A stretch of DNA of 64,000 nucleotides, taken from positions 8,633,969 through 8,697,968 of the forward strand of contig ML660774.1 of the NCBI GenBank assembly GCA_007570785.1, written 5' to 3'. This document shows, in pieces, positions 1 to 12,670 of the stretch. A model generated the notes under the pieces. It made no database searches. It was not told the DNA's origin and saw only the letters and a list, made by a program, of their open reading frames with translations. The DNA is from Antilocapra americana (Eukaryota; Chordata; Mammalia; Artiodactyla; Antilocapridae). Position 1 is the stretch's first letter, and every line of letters begins with the position of its first letter. A program made the position numbers and the translations under genes.

Positions 1-535
1 TATGGGGAACTGTTTGTAGGACAGTAACTATGTTACTATGTGTGTACTCCTGGGTGATGAAGATGTCCAGGGAATTAATCAGAGGTGAGTTGCTTCTTCT
101 CTACTGAAGTGAACAGAGAGGGAGCCAGATGACTGGAAACCTTGAGACGCTCTCTCTCCCTTGCCTTAGGAATTATAATGTGTTTCCTTAGTTCAAAAGA
201 CATTTCCTGTCAGTTTAGGCAGAACATTACTTGCATCTTACATCAGTCAGGAAGCCCAATTCCAAACGCAGGTTTGGGGTATTGCATAGCCACAGGGCAG
301 AGTGTAGAGAAGTTCATTAGTCCTTGTGGGCACATGCTATGCAGTTTTAGAGATTCAGAATCCCCGTTTTTGTCAGTGAGAGGATGTGACAGGTCTGCCC
401 TGCCTGGCTCCATCCCATTACTGCCCTTGGCTCAGGGCGGACTGAGGTGAGGGAGGGACAGGCAGCCACATGGACGTTGGTCATGAATCACAAATGAATA
501 CTCTCTCTCCAAAAAGATACCATCAACTTAAAAAA
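1..535. other. Single-copy sequence, no feature recognised
   Basis: Mixed-composition DNA with no repeat family that I can name. A 102-codon open frame lies at 142-450 on the plus strand. It has no recognisable domain, and the sequence around it gives no exon-like signals, so I do not call it a gene. Confidence 0.5.
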
Positions 536-1000
536 TAGTCACGATCTAAAAGTTGAGAGTTATGTTTTATTCAGCAGAAATTTTTTAGGACTTAAGTCTG
601 AGAGGCAGCATCTCAAGTAGCCCTGAGAGATGAGAAGACAGTGGGGAGGAGTCAGGATATATAGACGTTTGCAACAAAAGGGCAGGTGGTCTGAACATCA
701 GAAGGATTTTTGTGCATTTAAGAAAACCGGATATCTCAAGGTAAGGAATTTAGTGCTTTTCTGTTATGGGAAGATGCACGGTGGGGGCTCACTGAAATCA
801 TTCTTTTCCTATCTCAGCTCTCTGGGGCCAGTAACCTGTGTTTTTCACTTCTGAGATCCTCAGAGTTCACCATAGGGAGTGGTTCAGCCTACTGGCAGCT
901 AGATCACAGCTATTTTTCTCTTTCCTGAATGCCCTTAGGGCTCAGGAATTCACATGACATCCTTGTTTACTGATGTGGCAGAAAATACTCCATTTCTCAA
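536..1000 (-). mobile_element. Ruminant endogenous-retrovirus LTR-like element (BTLTR1-like)
   Basis: Read on the minus strand, this block ends in an LTR-like way: a poly(A) signal AATAAA (complement of ttttatt at about 564-570) followed by a short tail ending in CTCTCAACTTTT. The body (plus-strand blocks such as gtcaggatatatagacg and ctctctggggccagtaacct) resembles the bovine LTR family usually called BTLTR1. I see no retroviral coding region beside it, so it is probably a solitary or truncated LTR. Both ends are approximate, especially the right one. The family name is recalled rather than searched. An LTR of this kind could supply a minus-strand polyadenylation signal. Confidence 0.55.
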
Positions 1001-2568
1001 TACCATGCACAGAAATCATAATAAGTCTTTAGGCATCTGACAAGGGATCATGAAGATGCTGGAGAGGAAGAAGAGAGGGATTTGAAAATAGAAATGACAA
1101 AGTTCAGATCCCATGAAGAATGTAATACAGCGAGAGTACAGTTAAGCAGGGCATACGATGTGCTACTGCAGGTATGCCCACCATGATAATCTTGAACGTT
1201 GTTAAAGATGAACTGTGATGGCTTCTCAGGTTCCTGGCGGTCCAAACGAAAAGGTTAAACAGAACAAGTTACACAGTTTTTACTGTTTATAAGGAGGAAG
1301 CATACCAGGACATCAAATGTGAAAGTCGCTTTTCATCACAGTTCAAATGGAAACCAAACATAGAAGGGATCAGAAATGGCTCAGAGAGGGACAGTTAGCT
1401 AGCATAGGACCTTAATGATACCCTTCTTGTACTGTTACTTCAGAAAGAAATCCTCAAAAGTTATTTTTCTCCATCTTTAAAAACATACTATATTCCCAAG
1501 AATTCTAATAAATTTACTTTAAAAAAATACTCAGAAGTGTTTAAAGTTTCCTAACAACCACATTCTGTGTATACTGTCAACTAGACTCTGACATTTTGGT
1601 TACATTAAAGATTCATCCACAATAAAAATATACTGGGGATAATGGATTTATAACCCTGTGCTTTCTATTTGTTAGTATTAGTGGGCTGAACAAGTGCAGA
1701 ACAGATAAGGAAAATATACATGTGTCAGGGGAGAACCCCTTCCACACTACCTGTCACAATCTGGAATGGAATGTAGCTCGTTTCTCTCTCAGTTTAATAA
1801 GTTTGTCTTCTTAGAACCTATTCTCTGAGTTAATTTTAAGGAACTAGGTCTGCTTAAGTACTGAAGGAGCTCAAAACAGAACCATGACTAAAATAATGAA
1901 AAATTATATCCTCAGAGGGAAAAACAAACCCTGAAAATTGAAAATAATAAAGTACTATGTATTACTGAGAAAATGTAGATTCATGACTGTTTAATAATTA
2001 AATGATCTAAGTGAAGGAAGAGTATCCAGAGGACATGCCCGGGCAAAGGGCTTTTCCTTTTACAACTCAAACAGAAAGAGCTATCATGAGATCCTATAAA
2101 GCAGCTCTGGTTTCATTTAGACCAAAATGTAGTGACTGCTAAAATTATATTGCTTTTCACAATGAGATGCAAAATAAAGGAAGGAAGGCATGATTTGTGG
2201 GTCTTTGAAAACAGATTTCAAATAGATGTTCATTGGAAGGTTTTAAAGCCTTAAAAAAAGATTTAAAGACTTTTGAAATATACTAGAAAGCTGATGGTGA
2301 AATTAATCCAGATTTATGTTGATATACTTCATCTCATCAAGCAGTCATAGGGATTATTTACATTTGGAATAGAAAATAATAGGATAGACAAAATAATATA
2401 TCCCTCTTTATTGTTCAGTATAACTCTCCTTTGTAAAACTCAATTTGTTGAGGTATCAATCAATCCAGCAATTGCTTTTTGGTTATGGGCTCCCATGTGG
2501 ATCACTGGGGATTTCAGACTGTGAGCAATAAACAGGAAACAAGATGAGGTGTGTTACATAAGCCATTG

Positions 2569-2572
<4 letters not shown>
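1001..2572. other. AT-rich single-copy stretch
   Basis: No repeat, exon or RNA gene recognised. Open frames are under 70 codons. Several AATAAA-like words occur, as expected from base composition alone. Confidence 0.5.

Positions 2573-2609
<37 letters not shown>
2573..2609. repeat. (TG)n microsatellite
   Basis: About 18 uninterrupted TG units, a length typical of polymorphic mammalian dinucleotide repeats. Alternating purine-pyrimidine DNA of this kind can adopt Z-form. Confidence 0.97.
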
Positions 2610-2613
<4 letters not shown>

Positions 2614-5600
2614 GATGAATTCAGGTAAACTTACATAATTTAGATCACACAAATTGGTCTTAATCCATTTTTAGAAGGCTAATCGGCTAGGGTTTATTGG
2701 TTCAAAATATTCACCTATGTGCAACATATGCAGAGATCAAGCTGGTTAGGTCTTACTGCTGCTAGGAATTCGGTAAGACACTATCAAGCTTCTCAAGCCA
2801 TGGCATTCCTGCACTGGAAGAAATCATAAAATGCCAAGTTGATGTAAACATGAAGATGAATCTATTAAGAAAGATTCATAGTAAGTTTTCCTTTCTTTTA
2901 TTATAAAATCAAGGAAAATGACATGCATCTTTAATATTTCCAGCAAGAGACACATTTGGGGGATAAATAGAATAACTTTCTTTCAAAAATAAATGTTGCT
3001 TTCATTTTGAACCTTTGGTTGTTAAAAAATATTGGTGAAAGAGTATGTATGTTTTGCTTCCAAGATGTATTTATAGGCACACAGACTAACCATTAATGTG
3101 AAAATTGTATCTTGCCAGATTTTTATACACTTGCAAACAAATTTATGGGCAAATTTATTTTTTCTGCTAGTACTTCTGAGAGCAGAAAAGCAGTAGAAGA
3201 TTCTGGGAGTTTCTGATCAATAGGAACTTTTCTTGTGGATTTGCTAATGCTTTAGTATCACAATGATTTCAAGTCAGATTATTAAATTTTCTTTATTTTC
3301 ACAAAATCATTTTCTAGATAATCTTTTAAAGACCCTAAGTCTTATTCTTACTATGATAGTTTTTCCTCCCCAAGGAGTTTAATGTTCAAAAATACTTCAC
3401 AATCCAATTTGGACTAGGATAGAAGTTGCAAGCCATAAAGAATTTCCAGTTCTTTTTACTGTCTTTCCTGTTGTCACATTTCAGTTTTTACACAGCCTCA
3501 GCAAGCATTACAAGTCTCCTGGCATAACTACTAGTTTCTATGAGCACATGACACAATCAATTTTCCTGTACTGAGAAGGATATAACTCAGTCAAAAATCA
3601 TTCAACTACCGACGAGCTTCAAGATGAAATGATATTCCATATGCCAAGTCTTAGGGTGAAATACAAAGCTGGAGATGAAAGGACAAATCAAAATGTCCAT
3701 CCTTTCACATTTATTTTATTCTATTCTTCACTAATGTTAATCTCCTTCACTGTTCCCAAGAGCAGGAGATGGGGGCGGGAAACCATCCATGTCTTTTCTA
3801 AAGTGTTCTAAGGGAAAATTCCTTTCTGATTTCAAATGTTAGCAGCCCGTTAAATGTAGGAACATGATTCACCAGAAGAAAGCATATAATTCCATTTAAA
3901 GTCTGAAATCTCAAGTGTGTAATAAAGGAAGTCACATGTTTGAAAATGATGTTCTATTACTTCCTGCTAGGCAAATGCTGGACTTTAGAAGGAAAAACCA
4001 GTTTTAAGAATAAATTGCTTAATAATTTTTACCCTATATTGTATTTCTAGACTTCATGACACTGTGTAATAGACTCTAGGAATTTTTTATTTACTTTTGT
4101 TTTCCAAAAACAATAATTTCTTTGGAGGTAAGATACTGGCGTTATGAAGATGGAATTTTAAAGTTTTATATAATAACATCCTATAGGTTTGCAATAATTT
4201 TTATCTGTTTTTCAGGATTGCTTTAGCATATAATATATGGCAGAACAGCCAGCAGAATGCCATGTGTTTTTGAATAGTAATAGATTTCACTGCTTGCCTT
4301 CAGTAGTCTGTTATAGCATACACCAACTCGCACATTTATGAATTATGTTTATTTCAAAACATAAAATAGGTCTCTGTTCTTTCTCATTGCTGTGGAGAGT
4401 CACCACACTAAGGTTTTAATTTTAGAGGAAGACCATGTCTAGCATAATAAAATCAGTTTTGAAGTTAGCTTAATTCTTTCCATATTAGGTAGTCAAAAGA
4501 AGAGATTTTATTTAATAGTATTTTAGTACATTAAAGGCAATTGATTTCAGTCAGTGAACTCTTGTTATGATTGAATTTCCTTCACAATTCTTCACAAGAA
4601 GTTATTTACTTATTAGATGAAGGAATAAACAAAGCGGTGTTTGGAGAAACTAACCAGGAATTAAGTATGATTAACAAACAGAACAGAACAAAACCAAAAA
4701 CCTTTTTAGTGAAAATAGCATTACTCGATTTTACTAAAATAAAAATTGAATATTAAGGATAAAATCTAAAGACAATACAAAAGTGTCCTTTTATTATGTA
4801 TTTTAAAGTATTTTATCCCATTTCAAGGTTTATATTTTTCATAATACTCTCTTCAGAGGTGTCCAGAATTATTACCATTGTTGTTTTTATTATTTTTCAT
4901 GAGTTAGATTACATCTGGTAGAATTGGACATCTTCTAAGTAGGATAACTTAGCTCTGATTCTTACCTGGAGAAGCTGCCACAGTCTGAGACTGTGCAGGT
5001 GTGTGTGTCCTGAGAGGCTGTGTGGACAGAGGGTATCTTTGCTTAATTGTTGTACAGTTAGTGAGAAGAATCTCGGTTGAGAAGGGAAACCCAAGTTTAA
5101 AGCAGCTCCAAGGCTTGATGGAAAAGCTAAAGAGATAGAGGATTCATGAGGTCAAAGATTACAATGCTCTGAAACAATAAAGAATCAATAGGAAGAACTG
5201 AATGAGTCGTGAGGGTGGTTTAGAGCTAAAGTCAAGAATGTATCAAAGACCAGTGGTTATAGAGGCAGATCATAAGGCAAAGCTGTCTATAAGTTGGGAA
5301 GGTAGTCTTGTGCCTAAAGAGTGACCAACTGCCCTAAAGTGAGAAATGGCATAGCTACAAGGCATCCCATCTCACATCAGACATGAGTCTGCCTTTTAAA
5401 AAAAAGAGAATGAAATTTAAGGTTGTCAAAAATCCAGTTATTATTTTCAGTTTTTTCAGAGTTAATTAGAATCTGAGCTATTATTATTAGTGTGGTTAAT
5501 ATAAATAAATGATTTTTTCCAGTTATCACTGTGAATGGAACACCTGGAGAGGGGACAGTTGACTTTGGCTAGAGGGCCTTGAATTTCTTTGTGCAATAAA

Positions 5601-5814
5601 TGGAAGTGGTTTTGGGCCTTTGAAATAGAGTTTAAAAAAAAAATAGCAGCATTCAAAGAGAGAGATAGAACATCCTAGTCAAAGGGGTGGAGGTGGAAGC
5701 ATACTCTTACACCTCCACTCTGAGAAAGGAGGAAAAGGATATAGAATTAAGCTGGGGGAGGAGGGAAGGAGCCTGGCTTGTCTGTTTGACCCACACCCAT
5801 TTTCCAAGCTCCCT
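2610..5814. other. AT-rich single-copy stretch
   Basis: About 3.2 kb with no element that I can assign. Open frames are around 60 codons and lack domains. The right edge carries the left copy of the BovB target-site duplication. Confidence 0.45.
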
Positions 5815-6555
5815 AGCTGGACTTGGTCTCTTGATGAGGGTGAATGAGGAGAGTGAAAAAGCTGGCTTAAAACTCAACATTCAAAAAATTAAGATCATGG
5901 TATCTGATCCCATTACCTCAAGGCAAATAGATTGGGAAAAAGTGGAAACAGTGGCAGATATTTTCTTGGGCTCCAAAATCACTGCAGATGGTGACTGTGG
6001 CCACAAAATTAAAAGACGTTTGCTCCTTGAAAGGAAAGTTATGACCAACCTAGATAGCTTATTAAAAAGTAGAGATATTACTTTGCCAACAAAGGTCCAT
6101 CTAGTCAACGCTATGGCTTTTCCAGTAGTCATGTATGGGTGTGAGTGTTGGACTATAAAGAACGATGAGCATGGAAGAATTGATGCTTTTAAACTGTGGG
6201 GCTGGAGAAGACTTGACAATCGCTGGGAGAGCAAGGAGATCCAACCAGTCAGTCCTAAAGGAAATCAGTCCTGTATATTCATTGGAAGGACTGATGCTAA
6301 AGCTCAAGTTCTTTGGCCACCTGATGTGAAGAGCCAACTCACTGAGAAATACCCTGATGCTGGGAAAGATTGAGGGCAGTAGGACAAGGGGGCCACAAAG
6401 GATGAAATGGTTGGATGACATCACAGACTCAATGAATATGTGTTTGAGCAAACTCCCAGGAGATGGTGAAGGACAGGGAAGCCTGGCATGCTATAGTCCA
6501 TGGGCTCACGAAGATCTGGATGTGACTTAGTGACCGAACCACAAGCTAGACTTGG
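5815..6555 (+). mobile_element. BovB (RTE LINE) 3' fragment with target-site duplication
   Basis: This 5'-truncated BovB insertion carries the end of the reverse-transcriptase ORF and the 3' tail. Translation from about 5833 reads through BovB C-terminal blocks (SEKAGLKLNIQK, FLGSKITADGD, VVMYGCECWTIK, RIDAFKLW). Around 6205 the frame diverges from the family, and an altered frame runs to a stop at 6371-6373. The 3' end is the typical tail reading gacttagtgaccgaac. A 12-bp direct repeat flanks the element, agctggacttgg at 5815-5826 and agctagacttgg at 6544-6555, with one mismatch. This supports a single truncated retrotransposition event. The catalytic part of the enzyme is absent, so it is a dead copy. 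Confidence 0.93.
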
Positions 6556-7217
6556 AGGTTTAGCCCAACTCAGGTTCTGGCATCATTTTGGTTCGCAGAA
6601 CTGTGGACATTCAATTAGCATTTGACCGAAAGAAATTATTGCAAGGCTGTTTTGCTGTTGGCTCTGGTATTTCCTTGCTCTGTCTCATGGAGTTTCCCAT
6701 TTGTGACTTCTCTGGGATAGCTGTGTCTGTGTTATTTCTAGGTCTGTCCTATGTAAGCCCTACCTGGTTTTTTGGAGCTGTGGGCTGAGCCTCAGTATCT
6801 CCTGTTTGGGATTTAGATAGCTGTTTTATAGGCACAGGTGATAACCATAGGATGTTAGCTGAACACTGAGGGAACTTTGACCCAGATACAAAAAGCTTGT
6901 GGAACTAGTTGAGTCATCTCTTCCTAGAATAGTTCAAAAGTTGCAGCAGTCCTGGGTAATGAAGATAAGGCTTTAAAAAATGATTTTCCTATTAGGATTC
7001 TTAACAAATAACACTCTACAAATAAAATTGTAAACATTAGAGCTGGAAAAAATATCTCCCAGCATCCTATTTTCTTAATAAATCAACTTTATCCACTTTT
7101 CCATTTTCCTTTTTAGTTTTTACTTAAACCAACTTATCATTGTTGTAAGCATAGTAGAGATCCAGATAACTATGCCAGATCTACTCTAAAGAGAAAATGT
7201 AAAGGTTTATATTTTAC
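6556..7217. other. Unassigned sequence between BovB and the MLT1 LTR
   Basis: No repeat family or exon recognised. A 66-codon open frame at 6588-6788 has no recognisable domain. Confidence 0.4.
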
Positions 7218-7530
7218 CCCCCTCTCTGATGTGAATGTTAGTGAGCACTCAAAATTCACGTGTTGAAATCTGAACCCCCACTGTGATGGTATTATGAGGT
7301 GACATCTTGGGAAGGGACCCCCATGAATGGGATTAGTGCCCTTTTAAGAGGTGTAGAGAGGTCTTTAACCCCTTCCACCCTGTGAATGTGAGAAATATGT
7401 GACCTAGAGGAGAACCCTCACCTGACCACAGTGTCATTCTGATCTCAGACTTCCCAACCACCAAAATGGTGAGTGATGAATCTCTGTGGTTCATAAACTA
7501 CAGTCAATGGCATTTTGTTGTAGCTTCTTA
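7218..7530 (+). mobile_element. MLT1-type LTR (ERVL-MaLR), degenerate
   Basis: The sequence follows the MLT1A/B LTR in order. It has the early block with ttcacgtgttgaaatc, then gatggtattatgaggtg, then atgaatgggattagtgccc, then the late block gacttcccaaccaccaaaatg and a ttttgttgtagc end. Substitutions and small indels are frequent, as expected for an insertion predating the split of placental orders. No internal retroviral region is seen. A Bov-tA is inserted at its 3' end. Confidence 0.85.
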
Positions 7531-7697
7531 GACATAAGAGACGCTGGTTCAATCCTTGGGTCAGGAAGATCCCCTGGAGAAGGAAATGGCAACCTACTCC
7601 ATTCTTGCCTGAAGATTCCCATGGACAGAGGAGCCTGGCAGGCTACAATCCATGGGGTTGCAAGTGACTTAGCAACTAAACCACCAGATAGACAAAG
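7531..7697 (+). mobile_element. Bov-tA SINE, 5'-truncated
   Basis: The element begins inside the usual SINE (ctggttcaatccttggg, a B-box-like segment) and continues through the conserved core gaagatcccctggagaagg to the BovB-derived tail ggttgcaagtgacttagc. The tRNA-like 5' head is missing. It sits at the 3' end of an MLT1 LTR. Similar words on either side (tagacataagagacgc and tagacaaagacgc) may be a diverged target-site duplication or chance overlap with the SINE. Confidence 0.9.
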
Positions 7698-7700
7698 ACG

Positions 7701-10700
7701 CTACCCAACATGATGAAACAAAAGTGATTTAGCAAAGTTATACTAACACCTACTGAGATAGCTAGTGGGTGCTCAGATAATTTTTTATTTTTGTAAGCAG
7801 AACTGCACTTTGTGAGAAAAAGATCATTTGACCACCACTCATTGAAAAAAATCTTGAGAATGGTGGAGACCCTTTGCTGTATGCATTGCAAACGTATTTT
7901 ACCTGCTGTATTTGTTGCAAACATTATTAAAGCTTGTATTTTTTTTAAGCATCCAAAATCTTTTTTAATAACAAAGTATGATCTGGGATTAAAACTTGTC
8001 TTAATATTAACTCCCTGAGGTTTTATTTGCTATTCTTCTCCCCTTCCAGTCAGCATTTTGAGAGATAAGAAAAACAGTTTTTCAGTGAAGAAAACACACC
8101 AGTGAACCACAGTTTCTGGGCTGTTAGGAGAGGGTTATTTAACCCTGGAGAGAGGCTGTGGTTGTCATTTTTCAGGGTATTTCTCACTGAAGTTACATTA
8201 TGTGAATTTGATGATCAGGTAACACAACTTTGAAAGATGACCATAAAATAGTTCTGAACTATGGAAGAAAAATATAATTTTGGTGGTAGAGGTCACAGTC
8301 TGTAGGGTAGAAAGCAGGGTTTGTTTTAGACAATTTGGTTAAATATGGTGAAACTTGTCTTTGAATCACCTTACCCCCTTTTTTCCTTCTGCTGTTTCTC
8401 CTTTTCCTCATACTCGCTGATATCATGTATTCTAAAACTTATACAGAGAGCTTCTTGATGGGTTAATTAACACAGAGGCTTTAGTGGCTTAATTACCACC
8501 TGTCTAGAAGGATATAAATTTTGCAAGGAGAACCTCAGGGAGTAATATTTAACCTAAGTCTGTGGTTCTTCAATAGCAGAATTGCAAGAGCTGCATTCTT
8601 GGAAGGGGAGGTATTTGCTGGACTAAATGCTTCTTGACCTGTAATTATATCATATTAGAACATAACTACTTAGTATGTGTAAAGATGTCCTGAAAAATGT
8701 TCAAGATATTTGGAAAGGGAATTGGGTAGATAATCTCAAGATTTATTTTCTGCATGGGGAACAGAAAATTGCAAATCCTTTTTCTTGAAAGGATGGGCAG
8801 TTGTTGTGTGCTTGCCTTATGCCTGTAGTCAGTGATTATTAGCATGCCTCAGTGGTTTATAATTAAGTGAAGCCACTTCTTTGAACACTTCTGAAATATT
8901 AGGGCTTATTTGTCCTCTTAACATCATTTTATTTTTTCAGTGATTGTTTCAGCAGCTCTCCTAAAATTCTGCTTAATAACATTCAAAATCCTGATCTGGT
9001 AAAGAATGCTAAGTTAGGTTGAAATCATTGGCACCATCCCTCAGAAGTTTTAAACTTTTCTGGGGTATTTCAGTACCCTAGGATGGCCATGTCAACCCTT
9101 TGTCCTCTGGGGTCTTTGGGTCATGGGACATGGTTAAGGACTTGGTGATTTGGGACATATAAAGAAACAAAAAAATCTGCAGTTGTTTCTATAATTGCTT
9201 GATATTTCTTAACATAGTTTATGTCTCCTAGAATCAAATTTGAAGATATGCTGGGTAAAAAGTAATATTTATTTACTTTAAGTGCATTTATTGATCTATA
9301 TTAATTGGAATTACATGTAAATGTCACTAGACTCCATAAGCCAATACTTGAAGTTCTTATTCATTCCTTTTCTATGAAGAACGTTGACATAAATAAAACT
9401 ATTTTGAAAAGTTACTTATATATTCAATTAATTAGGACCTTTTTCTCTCACTAATTTTGTTTTAAGAAGGAAGCTTATTTATGTTACCATAGCAATTCAA
9501 GTCATAGCAAATTAAAAGAAGCAATGTCGTCTTGCATAAATTTTTCTTTTATGATCTGAAACTGCCATCACTATAGGGGATCCATCTAGTGCATTATTAC
9601 TCTAAAAATTCATATTATTATATTTGGCCAAATGGAAAAAATTAATTTAGGTTATATTGAGAGCTAATGGTCAAACTTATATCCATTGACATCTAATGCT
9701 GCATTGTTAAACATGTGTGGTCTTGTTTTTATTTGCCCTCAAAAGTAAAATGCTTTGTTCTTTAAGACTTTCAGACACAGAATAAATCAGGGATTAGCTG
9801 TCACTCAGGTAAATTCATGGCAAACCAGATGAGGAGTAATTCTTGACCAGAATTTGCAGTTGTTCAAGACCAGTTCAAACGATTTTTCTTTCTTTCTATA
9901 TTCTGCAGTTATGTTCTTATCCAAAAACCCCACCCTTGGGAAATAATCATTAGTTTATTTTCAAGGGTGAGAAACCCATAAAATTATGATTAAAAATATG
10001 TAAATCAAACATGTGTGACAGGTAACGTTGCTTTTTGGTGACACTCCATGGCTGAAGAGTGTTTGTTTTTATTTTCTTTATTCAAACAGTAAAGTCAGCT
10101 GAATGCATCAGTGTGGTGACTTGATGACAACTGGATGACCTGAGACAGAGGTCTGGTTAGAAATCCTCTTTGTTCTTTGTGGCTCTGTCTGTAACATTCT
10201 GCCGTTTCCTTTCAAGTGGAGGTTGGCATAATGGCCTGTAGGGAGGATGACCTGATGTAACCTGACCTACAGAAATGCAGGGCTTTATTTCACTGGAACC
10301 TCTGACATGCCTTTTATGCTAATATTATATTGGAATGGAAGAATTTGATCACTTTGGGAATCAATGGCTACCCTAGACTTTTGGGAAACATGTTAAGCAA
10401 ATGAACTTGCTACTTTTCCCTCCTTGGTTTTTTAAGACACATGACTCTATTAAGGGAAATTTAATCCGTATGTTTCTGATTCCTTTACACTTAACTCATC
10501 AAAATGTTGTTTTGTAAGAGCCCTTTGAAGTCAAGGAAGCCTTTTAAGTCATTTTTTATGAGACTTTTTCAAGCCTCTTTTCTTAGGAACAGGAAGTGGC
10601 ATTTAGCCAACAGTTAACAAACTCAAACGACAAAAGGTTCAACTCTGGTTTGAGTCTCTGAACCCACAAGTGTTTGAATGGATTCCTGACATGACCCATC

Positions 10701-11590
10701 TTTGCTGTGTATGCAGTGCCAATAGCCATCATAACAGTCCTAATTACCAAGATGACTCCAGGATCCTAACTGCCTGCCAACTCACAAGTGTTTCTCTAAT
10801 CAATCTACTTCATGCTAAATTATGACTCATTTAACTTTAAAGGAAATACTTTATTACCCAATCGCCGGGTGTTTTTGTGACTTTTGTGAGAGTTACTTAA
10901 ATTGTCACACTCACAAAGCTTGCTAGATAGAGCTTTTAAATCCAGTCACCAGTAAAATCACCCAAGAGTTCAAGTTCACAGGACAAGTGAGCATTGATGG
11001 ACCACAAAGTTGTCTACCCACAAAGACAGAGCTTATTTCAACCCCTCAGTTTCTGAGTAAAGAAGATAACATGGATCCCGCCATCCTTTAGAAAAGAAAA
11101 CACACATTAGAATAACAAATGAAGCATCTGGCTTCAAAAGTTCTCCTTTGATTTATAGTCAACAGTTGTTGTAAGTATAAAGTAGCTTCCCTTTCGCAAG
11201 AAATTTATAGCCCAAGCGAGCACAGTACTGCCACGGTAGTTCCTACTGCCTACTGCATTTGGAGTGATACTGTCCAGTAGGGTTTGGAATCATCCTGCTG
11301 AGCACTAATTCTGCAACTTGCAAATTATGCCACAGTGAACATGCCAGATAGCAACAGCTGATCTACGTGGTGAATGCTTTAAAGCAATCTCAAAGGTAAC
11401 CCAGAGAGGGGTAGGAAGAAATAATTCTAGAAACAGGAGAGTTTCAGTAATTAACATTGATGTGAAGAGAGCTTGGAAAGAATGCTCTATCTCTTCTTTA
11501 GGAGGTGTTGTAACTCAGTGTGCTGTAGACAGGGTTTATGATCCAGGCTACGGAGCCCGGGGACATGGTGCAGAGTACATCCTTACAGAT
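7701..11590. other. Repeat-poor stretch of about 3.9 kb
   Basis: I recognise no interspersed repeat here, which is unusual for this window. It is AT-rich, with open frames under about 85 codons. Homeodomain-like TAATTA words cluster near 8462-8499, including the palindrome gttaattaac. This composition is compatible with conserved non-coding DNA, but only a cross-species alignment can show that. Confidence 0.45.
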
Positions 11591-11599
11591 ATATTGGAT

Positions 11600-11800
11600 A
11601 GCATAGTGCTTTACGTGCCTAGGGGCTCTGGAATCGGACAGCCAAGTTCAAAACCTGACACCATCCATCACTGCATCTGTGATTCTGGGAAAGTGGGGAT
11701 AATAGAGCCTATCTCATTGGGCTGTTGTGAGGATTAAAGATGACAAAGGTGAAGCATATGGTAGATGCTCCATAAACTGTGATGAGGTTATTGGTGATGA
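11600..11800 (+). mobile_element. MIR SINE, degenerate
   Basis: Recognisable MIR blocks occur in order: ggctctggaatcgga, then a diverged central part, then gtggggataatag, then gttgtgaggattaaa and a tail with gtagatgctccataaa. MIR is a mammal-wide tRNA-derived SINE. Ends are approximate. Confidence 0.8.
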
Positions 11801-11933
11801 TGATGGAGAGGAGGATGTTGTGTAGAACCAAGGAAGAGGTATAAGGAGGAAGCAATGAAAACAAATTTTAAGTAAAGAAAAAGGAGGACGCAGTCACTCA
11901 GGTATAAGTTACACATTGAGAGTACTGAGCTCC

Positions 11934-12166
11934 TATTTGCTTTGTGTGTGCTGAGTCCCTTCAGTCATGTCCGACTCTGTGACGCCATGGACTGTCCAGG
12001 CTCCTCTGTCTGTGGAATTCTCCAGGAAAGAATATGGAGTGGGTTGCCATTTCCTCCTCCAAGGGATCTTCCCATCCCAGGGATTGAACCTGCATCTCTT
12101 ATGTCTCCTTCATTGGCAGGTGGATTCTTCACCACTAGCACCACCGGGGAAGCCCTTATTTGCTTT
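11934..12166 (-). mobile_element. Bov-tA SINE with target-site duplication
   Basis: A near full-length Bov-tA in reverse. The BovB-like tail is on the left (ccgactctgtgacgccatgg) and the tRNA-like head on the right (accaccggggaagccc). A 10-bp perfect direct repeat, tatttgcttt, lies at 11934-11943 and 12157-12166. Open frames across it are products of the SINE, not genes. Confidence 0.95.
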
Positions 12167-12524
12167 AATCTTCCTGAAAGTTTGCATCTATGTCATGGCG
12201 TTAAGTGACACTGGTGTATTGCGGCTTCTAGAATCATTGTCCTTCCTCTTGGCCTCTTTCAGAACAAGGCTGTCTTCAGCCTAATCTTCAGCTTTTCTTG
12301 CTGAACTTTGGGCCTTTTCTCCAACTTGCATGTTCTCTTCAGATGCTGTAACTGGACATGGTGCTCCCTCCAGCTTTAATGCCCTCGCTTCTTACCTGTG
12401 TGGCAAATCGCTCCTTATCTTTCAATGCTCAAGCATCATGTCCCCTGTATAAGCTGAGGACTCCTTTATGCTGCTTCAGGTATTCTTCGTTTTCTGCTTT
12501 CACTGCACCTCACTCATATTATTC

Positions 12525-12670
12525 CACTATAGCACTCATCCTTTGTGCTGGAAATCACTTGTATGTTTATCTCTGCCCTCCCTGGTGAGCACTGTGGGGT
12601 GGGGACTGCATCTCTCATCTCTGGGTGCCACGCCTAACACAGCACCTTGAACATGGTGAGATTCAACAGA
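12525..12670 (+). mobile_element. L2 LINE 3' end, degenerate
   Basis: The block tgggg(t)ggggactgcatctctcatctctg followed by cctaacacagcaccttgaacatgg matches the L2 3' end, where the family reads roughly as a 'gggactgtgtct ... cctagcacagtgcctggcac' pattern. Divergence is heavy and the boundaries are approximate. Confidence 0.65.

Noticed and set aside
142..450. 102-codon open frame near the window start as a possible exon
   Set aside because: No domain, no convincing splice context, and it ends in ordinary single-copy DNA.
536..1000. A complete endogenous retrovirus next to the LTR-like element
   Set aside because: No gag, pol or env reading was seen on either side and no second LTR was found.
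5687..6373. 228-codon open frame that could be mistaken for a gene
   Set aside because: Most of it is the C-terminal BovB reverse-transcriptase region of a truncated LINE. The first ~45 codons are flanking DNA.
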